From: Holdemanella sp. MSK.7.32
GTDB taxonomy: Bacteria; Bacillota_I; Bacilli_A; Erysipelotrichales; Erysipelotrichaceae
Assembly (NCBI RefSeq): GCF_024460475.1
Contig: NZ_JANFYN010000051.1
Coordinates: 1-14,487 of the forward strand
DNA length: 14,487 nt
Reading direction: 5' to 3'
Under the pieces are notes generated by a model. The model was given only the letters and a program-made list of their open reading frames with translations, did no database searches and was not told the DNA's origin. Positions 6,655-13,880 of the stretch are shown in pieces. A program made the position numbers and the translations under genes. Each line of letters starts with the position of its first letter. Positions within the stretch are counted from its first letter, which is position 1.

Positions 6655-7542
6655 ATGAATGTATATTATCATTTACCGGGCTTATTTGAATTCTATGAAT
6701 TTTATAAAAAGTTTTTGCCCCTGTTTAAAAATAAACCAGAATACTTCTATGACTGGTGCAAGATTGGCTCTATCTATGGCTCACCATCTAATTGTATATG
6801 GTCTGGTGGACGCATCAGTTATGAAGATCATGATCCAAAAAAAGTGTTAGATTTAATGAAGAAATATAATATATCAGCTCGTCTTACATTTAGTAATTCT
6901 TTAATAGAAGAAAAACATTTATCTGATATAAAATGCAATGAATTATGTCGATTGTTGAATTTAGATTTAAATAATGGAATTATTATTCATTCGGATATAT
7001 TGATGGAATATTTGAAATCTAAATATCCAAATTTATATTACGTATCTTCTACCACTAAAGTATTAACAGATTTTAATGATTTTAAAAAGGAAGTAGAAAA
7101 TCCAGACTTTACGTATGTAGTCCCTGATTTTCGATTGAATAAACAATTAGAAAAGTTAAATTCACTTTCTGAATCATATAAACCAAAGGTAGAATTTCTA
7201 TGTAATGAATGCTGCTGGTATGGATGTAAAGATCGTAAGGAATGTTATAAATCGGTTTCTAGACAAAATCTAGGCATTGATTGTATGGATCATATATGTA
7301 AGGCGCCTTATTCGAATGAAGGCTATCGCTTTTCTAGAGTCATGGAAAGTCTTGCATTTATTAGTTTAGATGACATTTTAAATATTTATGTTCCTATGGG
7401 ATATTCAAATTTTAAAATCGAAGGAAGAGACTTAGGAAATGCTCTGTTGTTGGAATTTATTCTTTACTACATGGTAAAACCGCAGTACCAAATCCACGTG
7501 CGTGAAGAAATGTATTTAGATGCGATGCTAGACTTATTTTAG
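6655..7542 (+). CDS. Cysteine-rich protein of unknown function, possibly a remote U32-like Fe-S TIM-barrel protein
   Basis: I do not recognise this 295-residue protein with certainty. It has no signal peptide or membrane helix. The middle (about 107-180) alternates short strands and helices (NGIIIHSDILMEYLKSKYPN, then YYVSSTTKVLTD), as in a TIM barrel. A dense cysteine block follows at 183, 186, 187, 191 and 197 (pattern CxxCCxxxCxxxxxC), with two more at 210 and 215. Near the C-terminus FKIEGRDLG (253-261) recalls the KIEGR motif of U32 peptidase-like proteins, a family whose members such as UbiU and UbiV carry an Fe-S cluster in a comparable place. An Fe-S role is therefore plausible but inferred. 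The gene is first in a three-gene unit; its stop codon lies in the ribosome binding site of the nitroreductase gene. Confidence 0.55.
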   Translation: MNVYYHLPGLFEFYEFYKKFLPLFKNKPEYFYDWCKIGSIYGSPSNCIWSGGRISYEDHDPKKVLDLMKKYNISARLTFSNSLIEEKHLSDIKCNELCRLLNLDLNNGIIIHSDILMEYLKSKYPNLYYVSSTTKVLTDFNDFKKEVENPDFTYVVPDFRLNKQLEKLNSLSESYKPKVEFLCNECCWYGCKDRKECYKSVSRQNLGIDCMDHICKAPYSNEGYRFSRVMESLAFISLDDILNIYVPMGYSNFKIEGRDLGNALLLEFILYYMVKPQYQIHVREEMYLDAMLDLF

Positions 7543-7551
7543 GAGGTTCAC

Positions 7552-8217
7552 ATGATAGAAAAAAGACATACGGTACGTAAATATTTAGATAAACCGTTAG
7601 ATGTTGATTTAGTAAGTTTATTAAATGCACGTATTGAACAAAATAATAAATTGTATGATTTGACATTGAAACTCGTGATGAACAACTCAGATGGTATTTC
7701 TAGTTTGGCTAAAATTATGTCGAATAATACAGTACAAAACTATATCATTCTTGCAGGCAAAGAATGTTCAAGTTTAGATGAAAAGATAGGCTATTGTGGT
7801 GCTGACTTAATTTTGTATGCCCAAAGCCTTGGGCTAAATACATGGTGGTGTGGAGGCATGTTTAATGGTAAGAATGCTCTTAAACATTTAGATGATAAAG
7901 ATGTTAGAGTCAATGGTGTCATTGTGATTGGATATGGAAAAACACAGGGTGTACCGCACAAATCAAAGACAGCTGATCAAATTAGCCATTACCAAGGAGT
8001 AGTTCCAGATTGGTTTAACGCGGGTATCAAAGCTTTATTATTGGCACCAAGTGCTTTAAATAGACAACCATATATAGTGAGTGGTGTGGGTAATAAAGTG
8101 AGCTTTAAAGTAAAAAGTGGAATTTTATCAAAAGTCGATTTAGGAATAGGAAAATATTTTTTTGAGCTTGGTGCAGGAAAAGAAAATTTTGAATGGAGTT
8201 CATATGATACGAATTGA
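7552..8217 (+). CDS. Nitroreductase family protein (TM1586 type)
   Basis: This is a 221-residue FMN-dependent oxidoreductase of the nitroreductase superfamily; its substrate is unknown. The N-terminal KRHTVRKYLDKPL is the usual flavin-phosphate-binding opening. GADLILYAQSLGLNTWWCGG (83-102) and the second-half motif LLAPSALNRQP (163-173) match the single-chain TM1586-type nitroreductases (PF14512), in which the two halves form one pseudo-dimer. The ATG at 7552 follows a perfect AGGAGGT (7541-7547), whose start overlaps the TAG of the upstream gene, so the two genes are tightly coupled. The 3' end overlaps the next gene by 14 bases. A pairing of flavin protein and cysteine-rich protein suggests a shared redox reaction. 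Confidence 0.85.
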   Translation: MIEKRHTVRKYLDKPLDVDLVSLLNARIEQNNKLYDLTLKLVMNNSDGISSLAKIMSNNTVQNYIILAGKECSSLDEKIGYCGADLILYAQSLGLNTWWCGGMFNGKNALKHLDDKDVRVNGVIVIGYGKTQGVPHKSKTADQISHYQGVVPDWFNAGIKALLLAPSALNRQPYIVSGVGNKVSFKVKSGILSKVDLGIGKYFFELGAGKENFEWSSYDTN

Positions 8218-8866
8218 AGATGAAATCTTTTTAAAAAAGAAATTTGATTTTGAAAAATTGAAAGAATTTGGGTTTTGTTTTGAGAATAACACATATATTT
8301 ATTCAGAAGATTTTATGGATGGAGATTTTAAAGCTGTTATTGAAATATCGGATGTTTTAAAAGGTAAAGTCATTGATAATTTCAGTAATGAAGAATATAT
8401 GCCACTACGCATTGAGTCCTTTGATGGAGAGTATGTTTGTAAAGTTCGTGAAGCATACAAATCCATATTAAAACGAATTGCGGATATATGTTGTACAGAC
8501 GTATTCTTTGCGAATGATCAAGCGAATCGCATTACGAATCGGATTTTTCAAACTTATGGAGTAAAACCAGATTTTCCATGGAATGATGATAATGGTGTAT
8601 TTCGCCATTTAGATACTCGAAAATGGTTTTCCCTTATTATGTATGTTTCGTTAGATGCTCTTTTAAAAGATGGAAATACCCGTATGGTAAACATTATGAA
8701 TCTAAAAAGTGAAGAACACTATGATATTGATGGAATTTATCCGGCTTATCACATGAATCACAAGAGTTGGATATCTTTGGCTTTAGATGATACATTATCT
8801 GATTCATTAATTATGGAATTGGTTTCAAAAAGTTACAATTTAACAAAAAAGAAAAGACGCAAATAA
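8204..8866 (+). CDS. MmcQ/YjbR family protein
   Basis: The 220-residue protein ends in a YjbR domain (about 125-210): KWFSLIMYVS, then VNIMNLKSEE, then the hallmark YPAYHMNHKSWISLALDD. The YjbR fold (CyaY-like, double-wing) is often annotated as DNA-binding, but its role is not settled. The N-terminal 100 residues (FDFEKLKEFGFCFENN...) form the extra domain seen in longer Bacillota members. The C-terminus is basic (KKKRRK), encoded by the terminator's 5' flank. The ATG at 8204 has GGAG at 8195-8198 and overlaps the nitroreductase gene by 14 bases; an in-frame start at 8162 would overlap by 56 bases and lacks a ribosome binding site. It is the last gene of the three-gene unit. Confidence 0.85.
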   Translation: MIRIEDEIFLKKKFDFEKLKEFGFCFENNTYIYSEDFMDGDFKAVIEISDVLKGKVIDNFSNEEYMPLRIESFDGEYVCKVREAYKSILKRIADICCTDVFFANDQANRITNRIFQTYGVKPDFPWNDDNGVFRHLDTRKWFSLIMYVSLDALLKDGNTRMVNIMNLKSEEHYDIDGIYPAYHMNHKSWISLALDDTLSDSLIMELVSKSYNLTKKKRRK

Positions 8867-8875
8867 TGCGTCTTT
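8853..8875. terminator. Bidirectional terminator between convergent genes
   Basis: AAAGACGCA (8853-8861) pairs with TGCGTCTTT (8867-8875) around AATAA, which contains the plus-strand stop codon. On the minus strand the stem runs into TTTTCTTTTTT, a strong T-tract that ends yitT transcripts. On the plus strand it is followed by CATACTTTTT, which is weaker. Confidence 0.85.
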
Positions 8876-8883
8876 CATACTTT

Positions 8884-9765
8884 TTAGCCAATTGGCTGAT
8901 GATAAAACTTGCCATAAAAATGATTCGTCTTATATGAGTTAATGATGACATTTGGCGCTACATTTAATACACAATCAATCACATCAGCTTCTTCATAGCT
9001 CGAAATAACTGTTTTACAAATATAGAATTTCTTATTACTGTAAGCCCCATACGCATCAATAACACTCATACCATGTTTGAAGTTTTCTGTATAAGCCTTT
9101 GTGATAATGTCTGGATTTTCGGTTGTGATTTCAACAGTAATCTGGGCATATCTGTGATAGAAACGAGAAATAGTTTGGGTTGAAATAAATTGGAAGATAA
9201 TTGAATATCCCGCATGTACCCATCCAAAGAAAAGACCGAAAATAATTAAAATAATCGTATTAAAAATAAAGACATAATCCCACAAGCTTTTATGAATCTT
9301 ATTAGAAATGTACAGGGCTATAAAGTCTGTACCGCCAGTAGATCCATCTGCCTTTAAAGCGAGTGTAATACCAATTCCATATAAGAATCCACCAAATAAT
9401 ACGTTTAGGACTAGATCATCAAAGAAGGGAGTAAAAGAGAAAATATTTAAAAAGAATGATACAAGTCCAAACTGTAGGCAACTCAAGAATACAAATCGTT
9501 TTGAAACAGATTTATAACATATTAATGCTGCCGGAATATTTAACATAAGAATTCCTAATGAAATAGAAAAATGGATGTTAAATAAATTACAGATTTTATG
9601 CATTAATATCGCAACTCCGGTAAATCCACTAGACAATAAATTGCACGGATTCATAAAGACTTGAATTACATATACTTGAATAAAAGCACTTAATATGGTC
9701 ATGATAATAGAAAGTATTAAGTGTAGGTTTTTGTTTTTTGAAAAATGTCGAATTTCTTTTGTCAT
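8884..9765 (-). CDS. YitT family membrane protein (DUF161 plus DUF2179)
   Basis: This is an integral membrane protein of unknown substrate, 293 residues if translated from the ATG at 9765. About five or six hydrophobic helices fill the first 195 residues, including LHLILSIIMTILSAFIQVYV and the loop GITLALKADGSTGGTDFIAL, a YitT hallmark. The last 80 or so residues (TVEITTENPDIITKAYTE onward) form the soluble DUF2179 domain. An ATG at 9777 is also possible (297 residues), but GGTGAT lies between the two ATGs five bases before the second, and a perfect TATAAT at 9788-9783 would start RNA near 9776, so 9765 is the better start. The gene is divergent from the PRD regulator and shares its operator-bearing upstream region. 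Confidence 0.85.
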   Translation of the reverse strand: MTKEIRHFSKNKNLHLILSIIMTILSAFIQVYVIQVFMNPCNLLSSGFTGVAILMHKICNLFNIHFSISLGILMLNIPAALICYKSVSKRFVFLSCLQFGLVSFFLNIFSFTPFFDDLVLNVLFGGFLYGIGITLALKADGSTGGTDFIALYISNKIHKSLWDYVFIFNTIILIIFGLFFGWVHAGYSIIFQFISTQTISRFYHRYAQITVEITTENPDIITKAYTENFKHGMSVIDAYGAYSNKKFYICKTVISSYEEADVIDCVLNVAPNVIINSYKTNHFYGKFYHQPIG

Positions 9766-9782
9766 GCGAATCACCATGGATA

Positions 9783-9788
9783 ATTATA
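9783..9788 (-). promoter_or_regulatory. -10 box of the yitT-type gene
   Basis: TATAAT on the minus strand. The -35 is poor: AAAGAA at 17 bases, or TTCAAA at 20. The predicted RNA start, near 9776, supports the downstream ATG. Confidence 0.45.
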
Positions 9789-9819
9789 TTGGAAAAGATT
9801 TTTAATTCTTTGAAGCTTC

Positions 9820-9837
9820 CTTCCTTGTACTAGGAAA
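9820..9837. promoter_or_regulatory. Degenerate copy of the 18-bp operator palindrome
   Basis: CTTCCTT-GTAC-TAGGAAA: the right half is identical to the other copies and the left half matches 5 of 7. It abuts the perfect copy at 9838-9855 with no gap, so TAGGAAA and TTTCCTA also form a 14-bp palindrome across the junction. Confidence 0.55.
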
Positions 9838-9855
9838 TTTCCTAATATTAGGAAA
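9838..9855. promoter_or_regulatory. 18-bp operator palindrome, regulator copy
   Basis: TTTCCTA-ATAT-TAGGAAA is a perfect palindrome in the divergent region between yitT and the PRD regulator. Its arms are identical to those of the site at 12424-12441 before the permease. It is likely the target of the PRD regulator; this is inference from position and repetition. Confidence 0.7.
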
Positions 9856-9884
9856 AAATGCATGTTAATAAAGAGGAAAAATTA

Positions 9885-9890
9885 TATAAA
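9885..9890 (+). promoter_or_regulatory. Probable -10 of the PRD regulator gene
   Basis: TATAAA, starting 30 bases after the operator ends and 31 bases before the GTG start. The -35 position (ATGTTA, 9862-9867) is a 3 of 6 match, as expected for a promoter that needs an activator. Confidence 0.4.
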
Positions 9891-9915
9891 ATATAAATAT
9901 GGGGGTGTACTAAAA

Positions 9916-11823
9916 GTGAATAAAAGACAAGAGAAAATTGTTCTATTGTTGAATGATACAAAGGCGTGGATGACAGGAAAAGAAATCTCTAAGCTTATGC
10001 AAGTATCGGATCGAACAATTCGTAGTGATATCGATGCGATCAATCGCTATTATGAACAGCCAATTATTGAATCCAACTTACGAAGTGGATATCATATTCG
10101 AGATGAAATCAATGTTACATTGCCTACAGCACAAAAATTTATAATACCTCAAACACCTCAAGAAAGATGTGTGTATATTATACGTGTGTTATTGTTTGAG
10201 AAAAAAGAATTAAACTTGATGGATCTGCAAGATCAAGTGTTTATTAGTGGTTATTCAATTGATAATGACATCAAAAGAATTAAGAAAATATTAGAGAATT
10301 ATAACGATTTAAAATTGATTCGCTCTAAAAATCACATTCATTTAGAGGGTAGCGAAGATGAAATGCGCAAACTCTATAAAGATTTACTTACGGAAGAGAC
10401 ACAAGGAAATTTCTTGAACCTAAATAAGCTTTCGAGTATGTTTAAAGGTTTTGATTTATTAAAAGTCAAAGATATCATGGAAAATATTTTAAAAGAATAT
10501 AATTATCGCATTCGTGAAATGGCAATTCCTATGTTGATGATACATATTGGTGTGGCGATTGAAAGGATGTTGCACCACAATTACATCAAAACAAGTCGTG
10601 GAACAGATCTTGAAAACACAAAAGAATATCAGATTGCCAAAGAATTCTTTAATCGTGTATCTAAAATTGTGCGTATTGATATCAATGAAAACGAAGTTGA
10701 ATTATTGGCCTTATTATTGATGGGCAAAAATTCAATGAACCTTCAAAATGATTTAGTTTCTGCTTATAGTAAACATGGCTACAATGTGAATGAATTGGTT
10801 TCGCAAATTATCGAATCTATTAAAACAGACTATGATATAGACTTTTCAAAAGATGTAGATTTACGTTCTGGTATCGCACTACATTTGCAAGGGTTGGTTG
10901 AAAGAAAGAATAAAAATATTCATATCGATAATATGTATCTTCAAGAATTGAAGAAAAAGTACCCATTAGTTTTTGAATTGTCTATTCGTGTTGGTGAGAT
11001 TTTAAATGAAGAATTAGGAATCGATATTTCTGAAAATGAGCTAGGCTTTTTGGCTCTTCATTTAGGTGCTGCCTATGAAAGAACGCATAATCATCAACAT
11101 TATAAAGCCATTATGATTTATCCTGTGGATCAGGCTTTTGGTGATATTTTACTTAAGAAAGTGGATTTCTTATTTAACGAACGCATGGATGTGATTCAAA
11201 GTGTGAGTTATTTTGAAGAAAAGACAATAAAAGAATTAGATCCAGATTTGATTCTAACAACGTCACCACTACAACATAATTTAGATATTCCAACGGTTCA
11301 AATTTCTGTGTTTATCACAACAGAAGATGAGAGTCGTATTTTCCAAACGTTAAATGCGTTGGATAAAAAGAGATTTCAAAATGAGTTTAAAGCTCAAATC
11401 ATTGATTTGATTGAACCTGAAACTTTCCATTTGAATTTAAAAACAGAAACACCAGACGAAACAATTGAATATATGTGTGACCACTTGAAAAAACTTGGTT
11501 ACAGTGATGATGCGTTTAAAAAATCAGTTCTTCAAAGAGAAAAAATGGCATCCACAAGTTTTGTGTATTCATTTGCGGTACCACACTCATTGAATGTGGC
11601 AAGTTTTCGATCTTCGATTTCTGTTGCGTTTTTAGAAAAACCAATCAAATGGGGAGAATTTGAAGTGAAGATGGTTATGTTACTGGCAATTAATGAAGTA
11701 TACAAAGATACTTTGGTTATGTTCTTTGATTGGTTAAGCAGTATGATCAATAACGCAAATCATTTTGTGGCTTTATTAGAAAGTCAAAGCTATGAAGAAT
11801 TTATATCAAAAATAATCGAATAG
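9916..11823 (+). CDS. LicR-like PRD transcription regulator with EIIB- and EIIA-like domains
   Basis: A PTS-controlled transcription activator of 635 residues, close to the 641 of B. subtilis LicR. The order is an N-terminal HTH (about 2-50, EISKLMQVSDRTIRSDIDAI), a second winged region, PRD1 (about 170-275), PRD2 (about 295-390), an EIIB-like domain (about 397-480) and an EIIA-like domain (about 498-635). Candidate phosphorylation histidines are His210 (PRD1), His323 and His382 (PRD2) and His557 (AVPHS, EIIA). Two sites are lost: the second PRD1 His is Leu267, and the EIIB cysteine is Tyr402. I chose GTG 9916 because GGGGGTG (9901-9907) precedes it at the right distance; ATG 9862 would add 18 residues, has no ribosome binding site and lies before the likely -10. 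Family function implies control of the permease downstream by sugar-dependent phosphorylation. Confidence 0.88.
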   Translation: MNKRQEKIVLLLNDTKAWMTGKEISKLMQVSDRTIRSDIDAINRYYEQPIIESNLRSGYHIRDEINVTLPTAQKFIIPQTPQERCVYIIRVLLFEKKELNLMDLQDQVFISGYSIDNDIKRIKKILENYNDLKLIRSKNHIHLEGSEDEMRKLYKDLLTEETQGNFLNLNKLSSMFKGFDLLKVKDIMENILKEYNYRIREMAIPMLMIHIGVAIERMLHHNYIKTSRGTDLENTKEYQIAKEFFNRVSKIVRIDINENEVELLALLLMGKNSMNLQNDLVSAYSKHGYNVNELVSQIIESIKTDYDIDFSKDVDLRSGIALHLQGLVERKNKNIHIDNMYLQELKKKYPLVFELSIRVGEILNEELGIDISENELGFLALHLGAAYERTHNHQHYKAIMIYPVDQAFGDILLKKVDFLFNERMDVIQSVSYFEEKTIKELDPDLILTTSPLQHNLDIPTVQISVFITTEDESRIFQTLNALDKKRFQNEFKAQIIDLIEPETFHLNLKTETPDETIEYMCDHLKKLGYSDDAFKKSVLQREKMASTSFVYSFAVPHSLNVASFRSSISVAFLEKPIKWGEFEVKMVMLLAINEVYKDTLVMFFDWLSSMINNANHFVALLESQSYEEFISKIIE

Positions 11824-11838
11824 AAAGGTTGTGCAAAT

Positions 11839-12423
11839 ATGGATAAAACACATCGTTATGGAGTAAAACTGAAGAAAAGTTCAGTAAATAGTTTTTATAG
11901 AGGCGTTGCCTATCTGATTGATTGGTATGTGGCAACAATGTTTGCCGGAATCCCTATTGTCTTAATTGGAAGCATTGTAAATCATACAACTTCCGTATCG
12001 CAAGACTTATCTAAAATTCCGGCCCCATACAATATTTTGGTAGCTTTGTTGGCGATTGTATTCTATTTAGGATATTTTGTGATTCTTGAACTGTATGTAT
12101 ATAAAGGACAAACCTTTGGTAAACGCATTATGAAATTAAAGGTTGTGAAAAACGATGAATCGGATGTAGATTTTAAAACAATTTTAATGCGCGAAGGACT
12201 AGGAATCATGATCGTTGAAGGCTATATTGCGAATAGTTCAAGTTATTTGCGTCAATTGATTCAAATCGTTACAGGCATTCCAATTATGGATATGGCGGTA
12301 TATGTATTTGGAATTATTAGTGCTGTTTCTATTTTAATGGGTATGGCAAGCCCATCAAGAAAAATGATTCATGACCGTATTGCGAATACACATATTATTA
12401 GTGTGGCAGGTACGGAAAAGTAA
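11839..12423 (+). CDS. RDD family membrane protein
   Basis: A 194-residue membrane protein with the RDD signature near the N-terminus (YRGVAYLIDWYVATMFAG, 20-37; the Arg and Asp are kept) and after the second helix (GQTFGKRIMKLKVV, 93-106). Hydrophobic segments lie at about 24-48, 66-90 and 145-166. RDD proteins are poorly understood; some have been tied to ion transport. The ATG at 11839 follows AAAGG (11824-11828), 15 bases after the regulator stop, so the two are co-transcribed. The next operator palindrome begins at the base after its stop codon. Its link to sugar uptake is unknown. Confidence 0.85.
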   Translation: MDKTHRYGVKLKKSSVNSFYRGVAYLIDWYVATMFAGIPIVLIGSIVNHTTSVSQDLSKIPAPYNILVALLAIVFYLGYFVILELYVYKGQTFGKRIMKLKVVKNDESDVDFKTILMREGLGIMIVEGYIANSSSYLRQLIQIVTGIPIMDMAVYVFGIISAVSILMGMASPSRKMIHDRIANTHIISVAGTEK

Positions 12424-12441
12424 TTTCCTAGATGTAGGAAA
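12424..12441. promoter_or_regulatory. 18-bp operator palindrome, permease copy
   Basis: TTTCCTA-GATG-TAGGAAA is a perfect palindrome starting right after the RDD gene stop and 66 bases before the permease ATG. Its arms equal those at 9838-9855, and only the four central bases differ. Confidence 0.7.
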
Positions 12442-12470
12442 ACATTTAGTGAATTCATTATCAATAGCTG

Positions 12471-12479
12471 TGATAAAGT
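12471..12479 (+). promoter_or_regulatory. Probable extended -10 of the permease gene
   Basis: TGATAAAGT offers either TG-A-TAAAGT (-10 at 12474-12479) or GATAAA at 12472-12477. The latter lies 31 bases after the operator ends, almost the same as upstream of the regulator. No good -35 is visible. Confidence 0.4.
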
Positions 12480-12506
12480 AAAGATAGCTAATAAAGGAGA
12501 GTGTTT

Positions 12507-13862
12507 ATGGACAAGCTAGAAAAAATTTTAATGCCTATGGCAGATGTTCTAACTAAAAACCGAGTGTTAATCGCAATTCGTGATGGTTTCTTGATTTCTA
12601 CACCATTATTAATTGTTGGCTCAATCTTCTTGTTGATCGCAAACTTCCCAATTCCAGGATGGGATGCTGCAGTATCATCAGTACTTGGTGCAGGTTGGAC
12701 AGACTGGTTCAAGGCGGTATCTCGTGCATCATTTAACTGTACAGGTTTATTAACTGCATTAGGTACAGGATATGCGATGGCAAGAGAATTTAAAGCAGAC
12801 AAAATTCAAGGTGCTGCCGTTGCATTGGTTTCTTATTTTATTTTAATGCCAACAATTCACACAGCTGTTAGAGATTCAGGTGAAGTTGTTAAAGATGCTG
12901 TTTTCGCAGGTTTAGATTTTGATTATATCGGACCAAACGGAATCTTCATGGCCTTGATTTGTGCGACTCTTGGAGTATGGTTATTTGCCTTCGCTTATAA
13001 AAAGGGATGGACAATTAAAATGCCTAAAGGTGTACCTCCTGCAGTTGCAGATTCATTCGCTGCATTAGTGCCAAGTGCTCTAGTTATGGGAGCTGCATTC
13101 TTAGTACGTATTGGTTTCTCATTTACAGAATTTGGATACTTCCAAGATTTCGTAGTAGCCATTCTACAAACACCATTGGAAGGTTTAGGAGATACATTAG
13201 GAGCTAACGCATTATATTCATTCATGTGTACTTTCTTCTGGTTCTTTGGTATCAACGGACCAGCTGTATGTAACTCAGTATTCTTCATTGGTAACGTATT
13301 AACTGCAAAACAATTAATCGCATTCGAAGCTGGTAAAGCATTACCATATATCTTCACAAACCCATTCAGTAACTTCTTCTGTAACTTCGGTGGTGGAGGA
13401 TCGACTCTATCATTAGTAATTTTGATGGTTACAGTATGTAAGTCTGAACGTATTAAACAATTAGGAAAATTATCTATCGTTCCAGGATTCTTTGGAATCA
13501 ACGAACCAATTATCTTCGGTTTACCAGTTGTATTAAACCCAGTTATTGCGATTCCATTTATTTTAGTTCCAATGATGAACTTGATCCTATCATATTTCGC
13601 AACATTATGGGGTATTATTCCACGTACAACAGGTGTAAACTTACCATGGACAACTCCAATTGGGTTCTCAGGATGGTTGTCTACAGGATCTTGGAGAGCA
13701 AGTGTATGGCAAATCTTCTTGTTGGTATTAGGAATGATGATTTATTATCCATTCATTAAAACATTAGATAAAAAATATTTATCAGAAGAAGCTGCTGCTG
13801 CAAATGAGTCAAGCGAAGAAGACGATATCTCATTTGACGATTTAGATTTAGATAATCTATAA
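12507..13862 (+). CDS. PTS permease EIIC component, lactose/cellobiose family
   Basis: The membrane-embedded sugar channel of a phosphotransferase system, 451 residues, likely for a beta-glucoside, cellobiose or chitobiose-type sugar; the exact sugar cannot be read from the sequence. It has the family hallmarks FGINGPAVCNS, the glycine-rich FGGGGSTLSL and PGFFGINEPIIFGLPVVLNP, with about ten hydrophobic helices. The ATG at 12507 is seven bases after AAAGGAG (12493-12499); a GTG at 12501 would be too close to it. The C-terminus is a strongly acidic tail (SSEEDDISFDDLDLDNL). No EIIA, EIIB or glycosidase gene is nearby, so phosphorylation partners must be encoded elsewhere. Codon choice is more biased (GCA, TTC, AAC) than in neighbours, which suggests strong expression. 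The GrdB-like gene follows 18 bases later. Confidence 0.92.
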   Translation: MDKLEKILMPMADVLTKNRVLIAIRDGFLISTPLLIVGSIFLLIANFPIPGWDAAVSSVLGAGWTDWFKAVSRASFNCTGLLTALGTGYAMAREFKADKIQGAAVALVSYFILMPTIHTAVRDSGEVVKDAVFAGLDFDYIGPNGIFMALICATLGVWLFAFAYKKGWTIKMPKGVPPAVADSFAALVPSALVMGAAFLVRIGFSFTEFGYFQDFVVAILQTPLEGLGDTLGANALYSFMCTFFWFFGINGPAVCNSVFFIGNVLTAKQLIAFEAGKALPYIFTNPFSNFFCNFGGGGSTLSLVILMVTVCKSERIKQLGKLSIVPGFFGINEPIIFGLPVVLNPVIAIPFILVPMMNLILSYFATLWGIIPRTTGVNLPWTTPIGFSGWLSTGSWRASVWQIFLLVLGMMIYYPFIKTLDKKYLSEEAAAANESSEEDDISFDDLDLDNL

Positions 13863-13880
13863 GATTAGGAGGATAACACA

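Noticed and set aside
8886..8897. AGCCAATTGGCT palindrome as a regulatory site
   Set aside because: It lies within the last codons of the YitT-type gene, encodes its C-terminal residues, and has no partner copy in the window.
9831..9855. Palindromes before the PRD regulator as an intrinsic terminator or antiterminator
   Set aside because: No T-run follows on the plus strand, AT-rich arms make a poor RNA stem, and identical arms recur before another gene with a different centre, which fits DNA binding.
9862..9915. ATG at 9862 as the PRD regulator start
   Set aside because: No ribosome binding site; the extra 18 residues (Lys/Tyr-rich) are not family-like and lie before the probable -10. GTG 9916 has GGGGGTG at the right distance.
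12501..12506. GTG at 12501 as the permease start
   Set aside because: Only one base from the AAAGGAG element, while ATG 12507 has seven-base spacing.
12995..13501. 168-codon open frame on the minus strand inside the permease gene
   Set aside because: Shadow of a strongly biased coding sequence; Pro/Asn-rich composition, no ribosome binding site, no recognisable domain.
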